The notes: generated from the letters alone by a model not told the origin. Shown: positions 22,401-32,372, counted from the first letter of the stretch. The stretch: DNA of 64,000 nucleotides from Solimonas_A sp052035235 (GCA_052035235.1 JBPOHT010000026.1:1-64000), one strand, 5' to 3'. Translations and numbers: made by a program.

Positions 22401-22977
22401 CGCGAGCCTGGCCGAGGATCTCGGCGTCGTGGGCCCGACGTGGCCTATCGGCGAACGTGACCTGGTCCAGGTCATGCAGGAGCGCGCGGCCGCCAAGCAG
22501 CGGTCGGGCGAGATCGACCAGCTACAGGGCGCGCTGCAGAAGCGCGCAAAGGCATACGCCGACCGGCCTACCAGGCTGGTGCTGGCCCGCGCCGCACGCG
22601 AGCGCAGTTGGGCGCTCGATCCAGCGGTTTCCGTCCCCTACGACATCAAGGATGCCCTCGGGAAGGTGCTGATCCCGGCCGGGACGCGGGTGAACCCGCT
22701 GGACCGGATGACCCTCAGCCGCAAGCTGGTGTTCCTCGACGCCGGCGACCCCGAGCAGCTGGCCTGGCTCGGGCGGCGCGCCGTCGCATTCCGGTCAGGT
22801 CACAAGGTGGTCCTGACCGGAGGGTCCATCAGCCAGGCCTCCGAGGTCCTCGGCGGCCGAGTCTGGTTCGACCAGGCGGGAAAGCTGGTGCAGGAGTTCG
22901 GCATCAACTCCGTCCCGGCGATCGTCGCCCAGGACGGGCGGCTGCTGCGCATCCAGGAAGTTCCACCGGGGAAATGA
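22339..22977 (+). CDS. traW: Type F conjugative protein TraW
   Basis: 212 residues. Signal peptide ends near ASLAED; the mature start DLGVVGPTWPIGERDLVQVM is a hallmark of TraW (G-x-x-x-x-I-x-E-x-D). The C-terminal half (LVFLDAGDPEQLAWLGRR, VVLTGGSI, VWFDQAGKLVQEFGINSVPA) is a TrbC-like domain. Periplasmic, needed for pilus assembly with TraU and TrbC. Its start lies inside the peptidase gene. Confidence 0.93.
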   Translation: MPMWAGSIKAVSLAVLFACCNASLAEDLGVVGPTWPIGERDLVQVMQERAAAKQRSGEIDQLQGALQKRAKAYADRPTRLVLARAARERSWALDPAVSVPYDIKDALGKVLIPAGTRVNPLDRMTLSRKLVFLDAGDPEQLAWLGRRAVAFRSGHKVVLTGGSISQASEVLGGRVWFDQAGKLVQEFGINSVPAIVAQDGRLLRIQEVPPGK

Positions 22978-22978
22978 C

Positions 22979-23968
22979 GTGCGACTGCCACAACTCTTCC
23001 TGGTGATCGTTGCCTGGTTCCTGTCCGCCGGCATCGCCGCGGCGGCCGGCCCCTGTCCAGGCAGGTTCCCGAACCTCATCAGCGATATCTGCTGGAAATG
23101 CCTGTTCCCGGTCTCGATAGGCCCGGCCAAGATGACTGCGGGCCAGCAGGATGCGGGGCCGTCCCCGCCGATCGTCTGCAGCTGCCCGGCGCCGCCGCCG
23201 ATCTTCATCCGCTACGGGGTTGGCATCAGCTTCTGGGAGCCCGCGCGCTTGGCGGAGATCGTGCGTACCCCGTATTGCTCGCCGACGCTGGGGACCCGGC
23301 TTGCCAGCCTCGGTGCCCCTGCAGGTACGAATGCGCAAGGCGCAGGGGAATCCTCCAAGGAGGCGTTCTACCACGCGCATTGGTTCACCTTCCCGCTGCT
23401 GTCCTGGATCGGCATGGCATTTACGCAGGCCGCCTGTGCCAGCAGTGATTCCTTCGACGTTGCCTACCTGACTGAACTGGATCCTCTCTGGGACGACGAC
23501 GAGCTCGCGTTCCTGATCAATCCCGAGGCCGTGCTGTTCGCCAACCCGATCGCTCAGGCCGCCTGCATCGCGGACACGGCAGCCGCATCGGTGTCATTCG
23601 GCATCGATGCGCTGTTCTGGTGTAGCGGTTCACAGGGCTCCGTGTACCCGATCAGCGGGACGTCGGGGCACCACGTCGGCGGCGTCGACAGCAGCACGCT
23701 GTTGACCCACCGCATGATCTTCAAGATGCACCGGCAGGGTCTGGGCATGGACACGTCGACCACCGGCGCGATGTGCCAGGCCGTCCCGCAGCCGATCCTG
23801 CGCAAGAACCAGTACAAGAGCCAAATGCTGTATCCGATCCCGCAGACCCAGAAGGGGATGCCGTTCGGTCGGCCGAGCTCGATCTGGGCGACCGGCAGAG
23901 AGTTCCCCTACGAGGGCGAAGACTTCACGTACCTGGTGTGGAGGAAGCGCCTGTGCTGCGCGTTCTGA
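22979..23968 (+). CDS. traU: Type F conjugative protein TraU
   Basis: 329 residues from a GTG at 22979, one base after TraW. Signal peptide MRLPQLFLVIVAWFLSAGIA, then PCPGRFPNLISDICWKCLFP, a typical TraU start with paired cysteines; many further cysteines (PIVCSCPAPPP, QAACIADTAAAS, FWCSGSQG) and an ending YLVWRKRLCCAF. Periplasmic, disulfide-rich, needed for DNA transfer. Overlaps TrbC by 16 bases. Confidence 0.95.
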   Translation: MRLPQLFLVIVAWFLSAGIAAAAGPCPGRFPNLISDICWKCLFPVSIGPAKMTAGQQDAGPSPPIVCSCPAPPPIFIRYGVGISFWEPARLAEIVRTPYCSPTLGTRLASLGAPAGTNAQGAGESSKEAFYHAHWFTFPLLSWIGMAFTQAACASSDSFDVAYLTELDPLWDDDELAFLINPEAVLFANPIAQAACIADTAAASVSFGIDALFWCSGSQGSVYPISGTSGHHVGGVDSSTLLTHRMIFKMHRQGLGMDTSTTGAMCQAVPQPILRKNQYKSQMLYPIPQTQKGMPFGRPSSIWATGREFPYEGEDFTYLVWRKRLCCAF

Positions 23969-24678
23969 TCCTCATCCTGGCGATGGTTACCGGCCAGGCC
24001 GGCGCCGCCGACCCGGCGAAGTCCGCGGCGCCGGCCCCTTCGGCCGTCCAGGATGCGGCCGCGGCCGTCCGCCAGGCCGACCGGCTGGCCCGGGATCCGG
24101 GCCTGCTGGAGCAGCTTGAGGCGCAGCGCAGGGGCCTTTCCGGGCTCGTCACAGGCTCGGGGGGCGGCATTGCCATGCCGGAGAGGCCAGGAGCGCCTGC
24201 AGGGCCTCTGGCGGGGCTTGGCGAGCCCTTGCCGTCGGCTGGGGACCGGCCGGAATTGCAGCCGGTGCTGCTGGTGTCGTTCTCGATCCCGCAGGCCAGC
24301 TTGCGAGCTCTGGCCGCTGACGCCGCCGGCGCCGGCGTCACCCTGGTCTTCCGCGGGTTGGTCAACGACTCCATGGACGACACAGCAGCCGCCATGCGGC
24401 GGCTGCTTGGGCGTGACCAGGCGCTGGCGGGCGCGAGCTTCGCCATCGACCCGACCCTGTTCGACCGCTTCCAGGTCGGCCGCGTACCGACGCTGATCCT
24501 GCCGCTGGAGCCGCTGGTGGCCTGCGATCAGGGCGGATGCGCGGTGCCCGCGCACGCCAAGGTCTCTGGCGAGGCCAGCATCGACTACCTCCTGTCCACC
24601 ATCGCGCGCAGCGCCAAGGATCCGCGCGCCCGCTTGCTTGCCGCGGACCGACGCAAGCGCCTGGAGAGCAAGCCATGA
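23953..24678 (+). CDS. trbC: Type F pilus assembly protein TrbC
   Basis: 241 residues from a GTG at 23953 with GAGGAAG five bases upstream. Signal peptide (VLILILAMVTGQAGAA), a helical stretch, then the thioredoxin-like TrbC domain (VLLVSFSIPQASLRALAADA, TLVFRGLVNDSMDDT, FQVGRVPTLIL). Works in the periplasm with TraW and TraU. Overlaps TraN by four bases. Confidence 0.9.
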   Translation: MLRVLILILAMVTGQAGAADPAKSAAPAPSAVQDAAAAVRQADRLARDPGLLEQLEAQRRGLSGLVTGSGGGIAMPERPGAPAGPLAGLGEPLPSAGDRPELQPVLLVSFSIPQASLRALAADAAGAGVTLVFRGLVNDSMDDTAAAMRRLLGRDQALAGASFAIDPTLFDRFQVGRVPTLILPLEPLVACDQGGCAVPAHAKVSGEASIDYLLSTIARSAKDPRARLLAADRRKRLESKP

Positions 24679-26660
24679 ACCTCCGACTTCTCCGTCCGGC
24701 CCTGGCCGGCTTCACCATTTTCCTCGCGGTCAGTGCCTCGGGCGACGACATGACCCGCGACCAGGCGCTTGCCGCCGGCAAGGCCGCCGGCGACGCCGGC
24801 CAGGCCGCTGCAAACCAGGCGGCTACCAACATCGACCCCGGCGCATTCCCGGGCTACCAGGGCGCCGACGTGCCCGAGCGGAGCTACTACAACTCGGGCG
24901 GCGGAATCGAGGACCAGGCGAGGCAGAAGCTGCCCGAGCACCAGCTGGGGAGCGAGGTGCAGCGCAGCGCGCAATCCCGGCCCCAGTTCTCGTTCCGCAA
25001 CGACGACGGCCAGCCAGGCAGCATCCTAAAGCGCGAGGACGCCGCGGCTGCCGCCGGCACAGCACTGACGAGCTCGTACTCGGGTTGTCAGTCGCTGTCC
25101 GTGGACAACCAGGCGGCTTCCCACGAGGAGGCCTCCTGCAGCGCCGATGCGCTCGACCTGAATCCGACCTGCAGCCGGAAGCGAGTGGCGCGTTGCCAGC
25201 CCCCGGTGGGCGACCTCGCCATGGATTTCGCCTCGGCGATGACGAACGCTCCCTGGAGCTACCAGAAGCCCGAGCTGACGATCGGCGACTCGACCCGCGT
25301 CAACGGCCCGTCCGGATGCGCGATCCTGACCTACACCTTCAGCTTCGACATCGCCGGGCAGGGCGAGGTCGAGCAGTTCGTTCTGTTCGCGACGGGCATG
25401 GAGTCCTGGATGGAAGTCCAGGTGAACGGCGTCGGTGCCTACTACGGCCCTAAGGGCGGCAACGTCCTGCGGATCGAAAATGGCGGCGTTCGCTACGACA
25501 CGACCAAGGGCCTCGGGGCCTGTCGCGACGGCTGGCGAACGCAGTCCACCAACGTGAACCTCAAGCCCTACCTGCGCGCCGGCCGCAACACGCTCACCAT
25601 CAACATCCTGGCGGGCAATGCCGGCGGCTACGGACGTCACCGCGGCTACGTGAAGATTCGCGCGACCCGCTATTCGGACTGCAGCGACGACTCGCTGGAC
25701 ACCTATGCGACCAGCTGCGCCCAGGACGTGTCCGGCACCGACTGCAAGCTGCAGAGCACCGTCTGCACAGAGGGTGCGGAGACCCGGATCATCGAGGGCC
25801 GGCGCGCCTATCGCGGCTGCTGGGCGTACAAGGAAACCTACCTCTGTACGAACCGCACCAAGGAGGCCTCGGGCTGCAGCCAGTTGCGCAACCGCGGCTG
25901 CGAGCAAATCCGCTCGACCTGCGTTCGCTCGGACGCACAAGGGCGCTGCCAGCAGTATCGCCAGGACTTCAAGTGCCCCGCCGGCAATCCCGGCCAGTCG
26001 TCTGCGACCTTGTGCGGAAGCGAGCTCTACTGCCCGGGCGGCAACTGCACGGCCGAATACAAGGCCTATCAGCCCAGCGGAGATCTCGCGCAGTCGGCGA
26101 CCTACCTGTCGATGATGCAGAACCTCAAGGACGACTTCGACTCCAGCAATTTCACGATGTTCAAGGGAGAGAGCAGACGCTGTTCGGAAGCGCAGTTCGG
26201 ATTCTCCAACTGCTGCAAGGACTCCGGCTGGGGCCAGGACGTGGGCCTGGCCCAGTGCGACACGGCCGAGATCGAGCTCGGCCAGGCGAAGCAGACGGGG
26301 CGCACGCACTACGTTGGCAGCCACACGACGGGTGGGCCCTTCGATGAGAAGAAGTGGAAGACCTACTGCATGTTCTCATCGAAGCTCACCCGGATCATCC
26401 AGGAGCAGGGCCGCCTGCAGATGGGGATGGGTTGGGGCAGTTCGAAATCGCCTGACTGTCGCGCCCTGACGCCTGACGAAGTCTCCAACCTGAACTGGGA
26501 AATCATGGACCTCTCCGAGTTCTATGCCGACGCGCAGGCACAGGCGCAGTCGGCGATGCAGAACCGGGAAGGAAATTCCTCCATTGAGAGCCGCATGCGC
26601 TCGCGTGTGAACAGCATGGGCGGCACTGGCTCATCCACCAATTCCTCTGCGGGCCCATAG
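24675..26660 (+). CDS. traN: Mating-pair stabilisation protein TraN
   Basis: 661 residues from the ATG at 24675. Signal peptide, then a glutamine- and alanine-rich N-terminus and a large cysteine-rich body (SCSADALDLNPTCSRKRVAR region, SCAQDVSGTDCKLQSTVCTE, RGCEQIRSTCVRSDAQG, SNCCKDSGWG), as in TraN. A central jelly-roll-like part (FSFDIAGQGEVEQFVLFATG) is also usual. An outer-membrane adhesin that stabilises mating pairs and contributes to recipient choice. Confidence 0.92.
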   Translation: MNLRLLRPALAGFTIFLAVSASGDDMTRDQALAAGKAAGDAGQAAANQAATNIDPGAFPGYQGADVPERSYYNSGGGIEDQARQKLPEHQLGSEVQRSAQSRPQFSFRNDDGQPGSILKREDAAAAAGTALTSSYSGCQSLSVDNQAASHEEASCSADALDLNPTCSRKRVARCQPPVGDLAMDFASAMTNAPWSYQKPELTIGDSTRVNGPSGCAILTYTFSFDIAGQGEVEQFVLFATGMESWMEVQVNGVGAYYGPKGGNVLRIENGGVRYDTTKGLGACRDGWRTQSTNVNLKPYLRAGRNTLTINILAGNAGGYGRHRGYVKIRATRYSDCSDDSLDTYATSCAQDVSGTDCKLQSTVCTEGAETRIIEGRRAYRGCWAYKETYLCTNRTKEASGCSQLRNRGCEQIRSTCVRSDAQGRCQQYRQDFKCPAGNPGQSSATLCGSELYCPGGNCTAEYKAYQPSGDLAQSATYLSMMQNLKDDFDSSNFTMFKGESRRCSEAQFGFSNCCKDSGWGQDVGLAQCDTAEIELGQAKQTGRTHYVGSHTTGGPFDEKKWKTYCMFSSKLTRIIQEQGRLQMGMGWGSSKSPDCRALTPDEVSNLNWEIMDLSEFYADAQAQAQSAMQNREGNSSIESRMRSRVNSMGGTGSSTNSSAGP

Positions 26661-26673
26661 GAGCCCTGAACCA

Positions 26674-27531
26674 ATGACGTACGGACATTTGCTGTTGCTG
26701 GTGATGGGAATCGCGGCCGCGGGCGCTGCCGGCGCCGGCGGCCCCCCAGACATGAATCTGCGCGCGGTCTCGGCCGAGAGTCCGCGCTACTACCAACGCC
26801 GTGAGGACGGCTGGTTCTGGTACCGGGATCCGCGCGCGCCGGCACCGGCTGTGGAACCGCCTGCAGCGGCTCCAGAGGCCGCGGAGGCCTCGCCGGCGCC
26901 GGCGGATCCGCGGCAGATGATCCAACAGCAGCGCGACCGCCTGGAAACGCTGCTGGCGGCCGCCGTGCTGCAGCCGACCGCCAGGAATGTCGAAGCCTAC
27001 ATGCGGGCCAATTCCGAGCTCATGCAGCAGAGCTCGGAATTCGCAGACCAGTGGCAGCGGGTGCTGTGGAACAGCCCTGACCTCGATCGCAACCTGGTCA
27101 GCCCGACCGGCCAGGCCGCCTTGGTGCGCGCCGAGGTCGAGACGGAGCAGCAGGACCGGATCTTGGCCGTGGCAGCCCAGGAATATGGCCTGGTGTTCTT
27201 CTTCCGGGGTAGCTGCCCGTATTGCCACCAGTTCGCGCCGGTGCTGAAGAACTTCGTGCGCCGGTATGGGTTCTCGCTGATCGACGTGTCCCTCGATGGC
27301 GGGACCCTCCCGGAGTTTCCAAATCCCCGCAAGAACTTCCTGGCCGCCAGCGCAATGCAGGCGGAAGAGAAGGGGGTTCCGGCGGTGTACGTCATCAATC
27401 CCCGCACCCGGCAGATCGTGCCGGCGGCGTTCGGCTCGATGGGTTTCACCGAGCTCGCTCAGCGCATCGTCTACGCCATCCAGTCCGCATCTCAGCCGCA
27501 AGGAGATGTCGCTTCGGGAGAGTACCCATGA
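26674..27531 (+). CDS. traF: Type F conjugative protein TraF (thioredoxin-like)
   Basis: 285 residues. Signal peptide (LLLLVMGIAAAGAAGAGGPP), a proline-rich linker with GWFWYRDP, a helical middle, and a C-terminal thioredoxin fold with CPYC in VFFFRGSCPYCHQFAPVLKN. The active-site pair suggests disulfide isomerase activity on TraU, TraN and TraH. Overlaps the next small gene by four bases. Confidence 0.92.
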   Translation: MTYGHLLLLVMGIAAAGAAGAGGPPDMNLRAVSAESPRYYQRREDGWFWYRDPRAPAPAVEPPAAAPEAAEASPAPADPRQMIQQQRDRLETLLAAAVLQPTARNVEAYMRANSELMQQSSEFADQWQRVLWNSPDLDRNLVSPTGQAALVRAEVETEQQDRILAVAAQEYGLVFFFRGSCPYCHQFAPVLKNFVRRYGFSLIDVSLDGGTLPEFPNPRKNFLAASAMQAEEKGVPAVYVINPRTRQIVPAAFGSMGFTELAQRIVYAIQSASQPQGDVASGEYP

Positions 27532-27650
27532 GAAAGCTGGTCTTCATCATCCTGGTTTCTGCCTTCACCTTGTTCGCTGGCGTCTTCGCGCTTGAAGCCG
27601 TGACACAGCCCGAGAACACCGTTGTAACCGCTGAAGGAGAAGACCAATGA
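27528..27650 (+). CDS. Small 40-residue exported or membrane protein
   Basis: Reads MRKLVFIILVSAFTLFAGVF then ALEAVTQPENTVV and TAEGEDQ. The start overlaps the TraF stop by four bases, and its own stop overlaps the TraH start by four bases, so it is translationally coupled on both sides. One hydrophobic helix with a short acidic tail; VFALEA could be a signal peptidase site. The first residues MRKL match the start of TraH. F has small genes (trbJ, traQ) at a similar place, but I see no clear homology. Confidence 0.7.
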   Translation: MRKLVFIILVSAFTLFAGVFALEAVTQPENTVVTAEGEDQ

Positions 27651-29047
27651 GAAAGCTGATCTACGCCGCGGCGATCGCCGCCCTGGTCCTCGGTGCCGGT
27701 CAGGCTGCCGCCGGCATCGGCGAGGACATGGAGTCGTTCTTCGGCGACATGAACTACCAGAACATCACGCGGCCGGGCGTGTACGAGGGGCAGAGCGCCG
27801 GCTACTACACCGGCGGCGGCATCTATGCCCGCGTGCCCATTCGCAACTATTCGCTGCTCAACGTGCAGATGCCGCGGTTCCGAGCCGGCTGCGGCGGCAT
27901 CGACCTTTTCACCGGCGGCTTCAGTCATATCAATGCCGATCAGTTCGTGGAGATGCTGCGCTCGATCGGGCAGAACGCGAAGAGTCTCGCGTTCATGCTG
28001 GCCCTGCAGGTGGTCAGCCCGCAGATCTCCGGCAAGCTGTCCGAGCTGCAGGAGCTCGCCGAAAAGTGGAACCTCGGCTCCCTGAACTCCTGCGAGGCCG
28101 CCGGCAAGGCCCTGGGCGGCGCCCTGGGCTTCTTCGGCGCCACGGAGCAGGAGTGCATCGTCCGCGAGGTCTCCAGCAGCGGCGAGGACTACGAGACGGC
28201 ACGGCAGAAGTGCCGAGAGAACGTCAGCCGTAACAAGACCGACACCACGGCCCCCCAGCTGGTCACCAAGGGCAATCTCGCCTGGCAGGCGATGATGAAG
28301 AACGAACTGTTCAGGAATGACCTGGATCTCGCCCAAGTGGTCATGAACCTCTCGGGTACCGTCATCATCACCGACGACGGCGGATCAAACCCTCAGTACC
28401 AGTTCCGGCGTGTTCCCTCCATTCTGGACGGCGCCGACGCCAACCAGGTCCTGACGGCGCTGCTGTACGGCGATACCGTCGAAATCTTCAAGTGCTCGGA
28501 TCCTGACACCGGAGCCGACAAGTGCATCACCGTGTCGGACACCCGCTCGGCGGTCACGATCTCGACGGCCCGGGCCCTGGAACCCAAGGTGCGGTCGCTA
28601 CTGATCTCCCTGCAGGGCAAGATCCTGGACGACACCGCGGCCTCGGCCGAGGAGAAGGGCCTGCTGGCGTCTACCAGTCTGCCGGTCTACAAGTTCATCA
28701 CTGTGGCGGCCGCCTACCAGCCGGTTGTCAGCTCGCCCGAGTCGACGGTAGGCACCTACTCGACCCTGATCGCTACGGACATCGTATTCAGCTACATCCT
28801 AGACCTTCTGAAGAAGGTCAAGGATGCCGCCTCGAGGCTTCCGGACAGCCAGGCGGGGGAAGTGAAGCAGTTCCTGGATGACGTGGCCACTGTGCGGCGG
28901 CTTATTTCCGAGCGCAAGACGGTCCTGTCCCAGGATTACAACCAGGCGCTGGAGTTCACGCGCAACGCACAGCTGTACGAGCGCATGCTGATCGGGCGCC
29001 TGTCGCCCGAGGTCCTGCAGAGCGCCATGTGGTCTACCGGGCGTTGA
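27647..29047 (+). CDS. traH: Conjugative protein TraH
   Basis: 466 residues. Signal peptide ends QAAAG, followed by the very conserved MESFFGDMNYQNITRPGVYE, YYTGGGIYARVPIRNYSLLN, and RAGCGGIDLFTGGFSHINAD, all typical of TraH. The C-terminal half includes coiled coils. Periplasmic or outer-membrane, needed for pilus assembly with TraF and TraU. TraG starts nine bases later. Confidence 0.96.
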   Translation: MRKLIYAAAIAALVLGAGQAAAGIGEDMESFFGDMNYQNITRPGVYEGQSAGYYTGGGIYARVPIRNYSLLNVQMPRFRAGCGGIDLFTGGFSHINADQFVEMLRSIGQNAKSLAFMLALQVVSPQISGKLSELQELAEKWNLGSLNSCEAAGKALGGALGFFGATEQECIVREVSSSGEDYETARQKCRENVSRNKTDTTAPQLVTKGNLAWQAMMKNELFRNDLDLAQVVMNLSGTVIITDDGGSNPQYQFRRVPSILDGADANQVLTALLYGDTVEIFKCSDPDTGADKCITVSDTRSAVTISTARALEPKVRSLLISLQGKILDDTAASAEEKGLLASTSLPVYKFITVAAAYQPVVSSPESTVGTYSTLIATDIVFSYILDLLKKVKDAASRLPDSQAGEVKQFLDDVATVRRLISERKTVLSQDYNQALEFTRNAQLYERMLIGRLSPEVLQSAMWSTGR

Positions 29048-29056
29048 GGCAAGGCC

Positions 29057-31927
29057 ATGGACTTCGAGCTTTTCACCTATGGCGGCGGCGAGTTACTCCG
29101 CCTGACGTTCAACGCGATTGCGGCATTCATGGCGTCGGGCAACAACGACTACCTAACCCTGCTGAAGATCTCCGCCATGGTGGGCCTGCTGGTGGTCCTG
29201 GTGCAGTCCGCCTTCAAGGGCGGGATGGTCAATTTCCAGTGGCTGCTCGCGATCATCATGATCTACTACGTCGCCATGGTGCCCAGGGCGAACGTCATCA
29301 TCACCGACCGGGTTAACCCAGCCCAGTCGGGCGTGGTCAGCAACGTGCCGATCGGGCTCGCGTTCACGGCAGGCTTCCTCAGCCATACCGGAGATTGGCT
29401 CACCCAGGGATTCGAGGCCCTCTTTTCCCTCCCCGGTGACATGGAGTACAGCACCAACGGTTTGCTGTTCGGCTCACGCTTGGTCGAGGCGGCCAAGCAC
29501 TTCGAGATCACCGATCCCAGGATCTCTGAGAATCTGACCGAGTTCTGGCAGCAGTGCGTCTTCTACGACGTGCTGCTCGGCCGGTACGGCATGCAGGATC
29601 TGTTTGCCCAGCCCGATATCTGGGCCTTCATCCAGACCAATACATCCAAGGTCCGAGCGTTCCCCTACAAGGATGCGACCAATACCCGCTCGATCCTGAT
29701 CTGCAAGGACGCTGCCGAGGACGCGGGCCCGCTCGGGACCGACGTTGCCAACGCGATCGCCCAGGCGGAGCGCTACTACGGCGACCAGCTGGTCCGTGCA
29801 ACCAACCGGAACGCGGCGATCGCCAAGTTCTCGGCTGCGCTACCGACCAGCTTCCAGTACCTGACGGGCCTGTCGATGTCGTCATCGCAGATCGTGCGCC
29901 AGGCGGCGCTGTCCAACAGCATGAAGCGGGGCGTATCGTCTTGGGCGGCCAAGGTCGATGCGCCGGCCGCGGCGCAGGACTACGCCATGGCGCGCGCGGA
30001 GTCCGAGCGGCGCACCTCCTACGCGGTGATGGGCGAGCTCGCCTCACGCATGATGCCCATCATCCGCAACATCTTCGAGGCCTTCATCTACGCGGTCTTC
30101 CCAATCGTGTTTGTCATGTTCATGCTGCCGATCGGCGCCAAGGCGGCGCTCGGCTACGTCAAGGCGCTGATCTGGATCAATCTCTGGGCCCCGATCTACG
30201 CCATCCTTCACCTGGCGATCACCCTCTACAGTGCGGATGCCGCCAAGGCGGCCGTGAGGCTGCCGGATGGTTCCGCGGTGTATTCGATGGCCAACTACAC
30301 CGGCCTCGCCCAGGTCATGAACGACCACGCCCTCCTGGCAGGCTACCTCACGCTTTCGATTCCGATGATCGCCTGGATGCTAGTGAATTCGGGCGGCGCG
30401 ATGATGGCCAGCCTGGCTGGCAAGGTGATGGAGAGCTACGAAAAGCCGGTTTCGCAAGGGGCCACAGAATCGACCACCGGCAATATCCAGCTAGGCAATA
30501 CGGGATTCGGAAACTCCAGCTGGTGGCAATCGAACACGGCACCGTCCGACCGCTACGGTAGCGGCACGATGCAGGGGGCGGATGGTCGGACGTACACGCA
30601 TACGACCGCCGGCGACTACGTGCAAATCCCGCAGTCTCAGCTATCGCAGAGCGTTAATCTGCAGGACGGGCTGCAGAGCACGACGAGTCGCATGGCCAGT
30701 CAGGAGGTGGCCAAGGCTACGCAGCAGGTTTCACAGTACAGCGAGCAGTTTGGATCAACCTACAGTGATACCAAGCAGTTCGTGGATCAGCTTTCCAGTG
30801 GCGAGGGGTTTGCTAAGCAATTCGGGTCCTCTGAGGCAGCTTCACTCAAGGACAATTTCTCTCGTGTCCAAGGCCAGGTTGAGAAGTTTGCGCGCGACAA
30901 TAATCTCAGTGTTAGCGACGCGACGAAGATCATTGGCGCTGCCAGCGTCCAGGGCCAGTTGGGCGTTCCTGGGATCGCGACGGCCGGCTTAAGTGGACGC
31001 TTGGAGGGCGCTTCCGGTGCTCAGCTCGAAGAGGCGTACAAGAACGCTCAGGAGCTTACAAGCAAGACCGATTTTGGTAGGAGCTGGGATGCTACGCAAA
31101 GCGCGTTGAACAGTGTGACTGCCTCCTACACAGGCCAGAATGCGCAGTCGGACATCCACGGCGTCATGAGCTCCAATCAGCGGATGGAATCTGCATCCAG
31201 GAGCACCAGCGAGTCTTTGCAGCGCGCAGAGCGGTTTGTGGAAGCCGAGCAGCTCGTGTCGTCGGGTGGGTTCACCTTTACCGCCAACGCCAGCGATGTC
31301 TTCCGGCAATATTCGGCCGACAAATACCTTGGGGGTGACAGCCATGCCTTCGATGATCTTCAGCAGCGCGCAGCGCGAGGGGACATGGGCGCTCAAAGGC
31401 AGATCGATAGCTTCAAGGCCGGTTTCACGGAGGACGTAGCGGCCAGACTCGCGGGCGTCGATGCCGGGCCGAGCGCCGGCAGCATCCAGGAGCGGGGAAG
31501 TGAGGCGGTTGATCGGTTGTTCGCGCAGGGCCAGTCGAACGTGGGGGCCGCTGACCGGGCCGCAGACCGACAGGTTGGAGGTGCGTCTTCAGTCATGACC
31601 ATCGACCGGGGCGACGTGCGCGCTGAGGCGGCTGGCGCGCGCGGGGCCGCGGAAGGTACCCAGACTGAGTTGCGCGGCGACATTGATCGACAGCAGATCA
31701 ATGCTGGCGCCGTCCAGGACGGCGCCTCGGCCGGAATTCGCGATCACCTCGACAAGGCGCGCAATGACAAGGATTTCTTGATGAACACTGCCTACGACAC
31801 GATGGGGCGGTCAGGGATTGGGGAGGACGTCAAGAACGTCGTTGACCTTGTGACGGAAGGGCCTGGAAAAGTTTCCCAAAATCTACAGGAGCGCGAAGAG
31901 AAGCAGCGTGCCGTCGAGAATGACTAA
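29057..31927 (+). CDS. traG: Mating-pair stabilisation and entry-exclusion protein TraG
   Basis: 956 residues. N-terminal membrane region with several helices (ISAMVGLLVVLVQSAFKGGM, FIYAVFPIVFVMFMLPIGAK, LIWINLWAPIYAILHLAITL, LSIPMIAWMLVNSGGAMMAS), then from about residue 470 a long polar, glutamine- and serine-rich periplasmic or translocated part. Membrane half matches TraG. The C-terminal half is more variable and has a less GC-rich base use (about 30.6-31.9 kb), common for the entry-exclusion region. Last gene of the transfer operon. Confidence 0.93.
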   Translation: MDFELFTYGGGELLRLTFNAIAAFMASGNNDYLTLLKISAMVGLLVVLVQSAFKGGMVNFQWLLAIIMIYYVAMVPRANVIITDRVNPAQSGVVSNVPIGLAFTAGFLSHTGDWLTQGFEALFSLPGDMEYSTNGLLFGSRLVEAAKHFEITDPRISENLTEFWQQCVFYDVLLGRYGMQDLFAQPDIWAFIQTNTSKVRAFPYKDATNTRSILICKDAAEDAGPLGTDVANAIAQAERYYGDQLVRATNRNAAIAKFSAALPTSFQYLTGLSMSSSQIVRQAALSNSMKRGVSSWAAKVDAPAAAQDYAMARAESERRTSYAVMGELASRMMPIIRNIFEAFIYAVFPIVFVMFMLPIGAKAALGYVKALIWINLWAPIYAILHLAITLYSADAAKAAVRLPDGSAVYSMANYTGLAQVMNDHALLAGYLTLSIPMIAWMLVNSGGAMMASLAGKVMESYEKPVSQGATESTTGNIQLGNTGFGNSSWWQSNTAPSDRYGSGTMQGADGRTYTHTTAGDYVQIPQSQLSQSVNLQDGLQSTTSRMASQEVAKATQQVSQYSEQFGSTYSDTKQFVDQLSSGEGFAKQFGSSEAASLKDNFSRVQGQVEKFARDNNLSVSDATKIIGAASVQGQLGVPGIATAGLSGRLEGASGAQLEEAYKNAQELTSKTDFGRSWDATQSALNSVTASYTGQNAQSDIHGVMSSNQRMESASRSTSESLQRAERFVEAEQLVSSGGFTFTANASDVFRQYSADKYLGGDSHAFDDLQQRAARGDMGAQRQIDSFKAGFTEDVAARLAGVDAGPSAGSIQERGSEAVDRLFAQGQSNVGAADRAADRQVGGASSVMTIDRGDVRAEAAGARGAAEGTQTELRGDIDRQQINAGAVQDGASAGIRDHLDKARNDKDFLMNTAYDTMGRSGIGEDVKNVVDLVTEGPGKVSQNLQEREEKQRAVEND

Positions 31928-31948
31928 GCGCTGGCGCTCAGCCGGGCC

Positions 31949-32221
31949 TTACGATTCGTCCCACCGCTGGCGGGAGTAATACTCTTCCTCAGAATCAAGG
32001 TGTTCTTGCCAACGCTGATACTCGCCGGCGGGTCGAGGACCACGCCGATTCGTTTCCCGGAAGATCGTCACCGCAGCAAGCGCAACCGCGAGAAGCGCGC
32101 CCGGCCAGCCCGCGAGGCGGTAGCCGATCGCTAGGGCGGCTAAGCCAACCACAAACGCGAGCAGTTCCACGCCGGCGGCGCGAAGCTTGCTCTGCTTGTG
32201 CTGGGGGAGGTCCTTGGCCAT
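31949..32221 (-). CDS. Small membrane protein
   Basis: 90 residues, MAKDLPQHKQSKLRAAGVEL; two adjoining hydrophobic segments (LLAFVVGLAALAIGYRLAGW and ALLAVALAAVTIF) and a charged C-terminal tail (EYQRWQEHLDSEEEYYSRQR). Convergent with traG, with a 21-base gap. Possibly entry exclusion or immunity, but nothing in the sequence proves it. Family not recognised. Confidence 0.6.
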   Translation of the reverse strand: MAKDLPQHKQSKLRAAGVELLAFVVGLAALAIGYRLAGWPGALLAVALAAVTIFRETNRRGPRPAGEYQRWQEHLDSEEEYYSRQRWDES

Positions 32222-32372
32222 GGCTCTGGGGTTGTCGTGTTGTCTCGGTTATAGGGCGTCTGGGGGTGGAACGCAAAATCCCTTGTGGTACGGATCCCTT
32301 ATACGCCGCTAGAAGTTTGATTGCAAGTTGTCATATGCTATCGTGGCGCTGGTCCCAATAGGAGTTGCCATC

